DNA of 5,998 nucleotides. Origin: Phycisphaeraceae bacterium. GTDB lineage: Bacteria; Planctomycetota; Phycisphaerae; Phycisphaerales; Zrk34. Each line of letters starts with the position of its first letter. Within the stretch, counting starts at the first letter, position 1. The notes below the pieces were generated by a model that ran no database searches, was not told where the DNA came from, and saw only the letters and a list, made by a program, of their open reading frames with translations. Shown piece by piece: positions 5,022 to 5,998 of the stretch. The translations under genes and the position numbers were made by a program. The stretch is from positions 1 through 5,998 of the forward strand of contig JANQJT010000044.1 of NCBI GenBank assembly GCA_028281485.1, in the 5' to 3' direction.

Positions 5022-5998
5022 ACTCGGGGACGCAAATTGTTTCTCCAACCTGAAGACGGTCAGCATCTCCTGAAGTCGCGGTGGCTGCACACTGCTGTTT
5101 CGCCCTTTCCCATGATACTCCAGCATTACTGCGGCGTCGCCATAGGCACCAACAATTATCTGCTTCCTTTATCTCGTATTCAACAAATTCCTTTGGACAA
5201 GAATTAATTGATGCCACGACTACTGATCCGGGACTAGGGGGCGTTTCAATAAATCCTTCTGTCTGATTGCTTGAGTCTTCTGCTATAATATATTTTTCGT
5301 CCATAATTTCTAAGATTGCGTCTATATCGAGTTCTTCTGGCGTCAACCTAATAATATAATCTGGCGATTCAAATGTTGCTGCATTCGTGGGTGATGCAAA
5401 TAGGTCCAAGATTAAGAACATACTCAAAGCTCCGCCACCGACCGCTCGACTTCTTCCACCTCCTCCGCCTGGGCGCGGAGCAAGCCTAGTTAACGTTGGT
5501 GTTCCTCCAACCCTAGCCACAACTCTCTCTGTCGCTTGTACAATCTTAGGCGCAATTTTCTTCATCGCATTTCTTGCTATACCTGGCAGCGGTTTTCCGC
5601 CGTGCCGTGCAATCTCTGTCACTTGCCGAGTCTTGGCATCGTATCGATAACGTACCAGTTCCTTATAGATTCTGCCGTGTTTATCTGCTTTGCCAATTTT
5701 AATCTCCCCCCAATTACCCTGTGGATACCATTCAAGATATGCCACATAAGCCTTGTGCCCCAAATTAACAGTCTCGCTTCCTACTTGACGACCACTTGGA
5801 TCCAAACCGCTATGCAACACGTGATATGTAGCGTATAGGTTTTGCCCATCCACATACCCCAGCGGATCTCTCTGCATAAACCGCCCCAGTTTTGGATCGC
5901 GCATGCGGGCGCGGTTGTAGATCAGCCCCGTCGCCTCGTCGTGCATCAGCCCCTGGTGACCGAAATCACACAGTGATAGGCTGTGATGAGGAACAGCC
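5020..5998 (-). CDS. RHS-repeat protein C-terminus with variable, LysM-like tip (5' end outside window)
   Basis: The frame is open to the window edge. Upstream of the Met at 5946 it still reads DFGHQGLMHDEATGLIYNRA, so that Met is internal. Residues below are numbered from it. Residues 1-52 are the end of an RHS core: DEATGLIYNRARMRDPKLGR, then RDPLGYVDGQNLY and DPSG. DPLG (27-30) and DPSG (49-52) are separated by exactly 18 residues, the DPXG-X18-DPXG aspartyl self-cleavage motif known from RHS effectors. Residues 53-308 form the variable tip. It contains a basic region (about 83-147), a Gly-rich linker (159-172), a hydrophobic stretch (about 173-184, ALSMFLILDLFA), an acidic region (about 203-232), and a Cys-containing end resembling LysM (256-307: Y257, D263, W266, V277, L298-Q-V-G, I304-C-V-P). 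I recognise no known toxin catalytic domain. RHS proteins make a shell that encloses a toxic tip delivered to rival cells; that role is inferred. The small gene behind it may encode immunity. Confidence 0.88.
   Translation of the reverse strand, partial: AVPHHSLSLCDFGHQGLMHDEATGLIYNRARMRDPKLGRFMQRDPLGYVDGQNLYATYHVLHSGLDPSGRQVGSETVNLGHKAYVAYLEWYPQGNWGEIKIGKADKHGRIYKELVRYRYDAKTRQVTEIARHGGKPLPGIARNAMKKIAPKIVQATERVVARVGGTPTLTRLAPRPGGGGGRSRAVGGGALSMFLILDLFASPTNAATFESPDYIIRLTPEELDIDAILEIMDEKYIIAEDSSNQTEGFIETPPSPGSVVVASINSCPKEFVEYEIKEADNCWCLWRRRSNAGVSWERAKQQCAATATSGDADRLQVGETICVPE
5026..5181 (-). other. LysM-like domain at the RHS tip end
   Basis: Codons 256-307 fit the LysM pattern by eye. Y-x-I (257-259) is followed by A-D-x-x-W (262-266), a middle V-S-W-E-R-A (277-282), and the closing L-Q-V-G-E-T-I-C-V-P (298-307). 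LysM domains bind peptidoglycan or chitin oligosaccharides. The Cys at 265, 267, 286 and 305 are unusual for bacterial LysM and suggest disulfides outside the cytoplasm. The match is partial and the middle is Ala-rich, so a different small fold is possible. Confidence 0.5.
5791..5868 (-). other. RHS core self-cleavage motif DPXG-X18-DPXG
   Basis: D27-P-L-G30 and D49-P-S-G52 (numbered from the internal Met at 5946) frame exactly 18 residues. In characterised RHS effectors the two Asp act as an aspartyl-protease pair that cuts shortly after the second motif and frees the toxic tip inside the shell. Both Asp are present here, so the tip beginning near 5790 is probably released. Cleavage itself is inferred from the motif. 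Confidence 0.7.

Noticed and set aside
5387..5838. Plus-strand open frames opposite the RHS tip
   Set aside because: They overlap a coding strand with clear RHS-core continuity, have no ribosome-binding site and no recognisable product.
5020..5946. RHS gene as a complete 308-codon gene starting at the Met at 5946
   Set aside because: The frame stays open to the window edge and the residues upstream (DFGHQGL) continue the RHS core, so this Met is internal and the gene is cut by the window.

Overview
The window looks like chromosomal DNA from a high-GC member of the Planctomycetota, possibly of the Phycisphaerae type. This is inferred from three things. There are tandem secreted sulfatases next to a glycoside hydrolase. 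Codons in the polysaccharide genes strongly prefer C in the third position. The RHS-core wording at the right edge (GHQGLMHDEATGLIYNRARM) is one I associate with planctomycete RHS proteins. No rRNA or other taxonomic marker is present, so the assignment is tentative.

Region 1 (1-4187, + strand) is a tight polysaccharide-degradation operon. It holds the last 42 codons of one sulfatase, a complete 518-aa secreted sulfatase, and an 828-aa family GH2 glycosidase of the beta-galactosidase type with DUF4982-like and C-terminal Ig-like domains. The gaps are only 5 and 9 nt. The likely joint job is to strip sulfate esters from a sulfated glycan (for example an algal galactan) and then release the exposed sugar. 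The exact substrate cannot be read from the sequence.

Region 2 (4188-4485) lies between convergent transcription units. It holds an 87-nt remnant of an IS3-family transposase OrfA (minus strand, 4198-4284) that starts abutting the GH2 gene, followed by about 200 nt with only a short hairpin and no gene.

Region 3 (4486-5998, - strand) is the most interesting part. It carries the 3' end of an RHS-repeat protein whose core contains an exact DPXG-X18-DPXG self-cleavage motif. A 256-residue AT-richer C-terminal extension of no family I recognise follows. It has a basic part, a Gly-rich linker with a hydrophobic stretch, and a Cys-containing LysM-like end. Six nucleotides downstream, with its ribosome-binding site overlapping the RHS stop codon, is a small acidic, Cys-rich protein of unknown family. 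This layout is that of an RHS polymorphic toxin (core, variable tip, immunity gene), and both tip and partner may be undescribed. The drop in GC across the cassette and the nearby IS remnant fit an exchangeable module.
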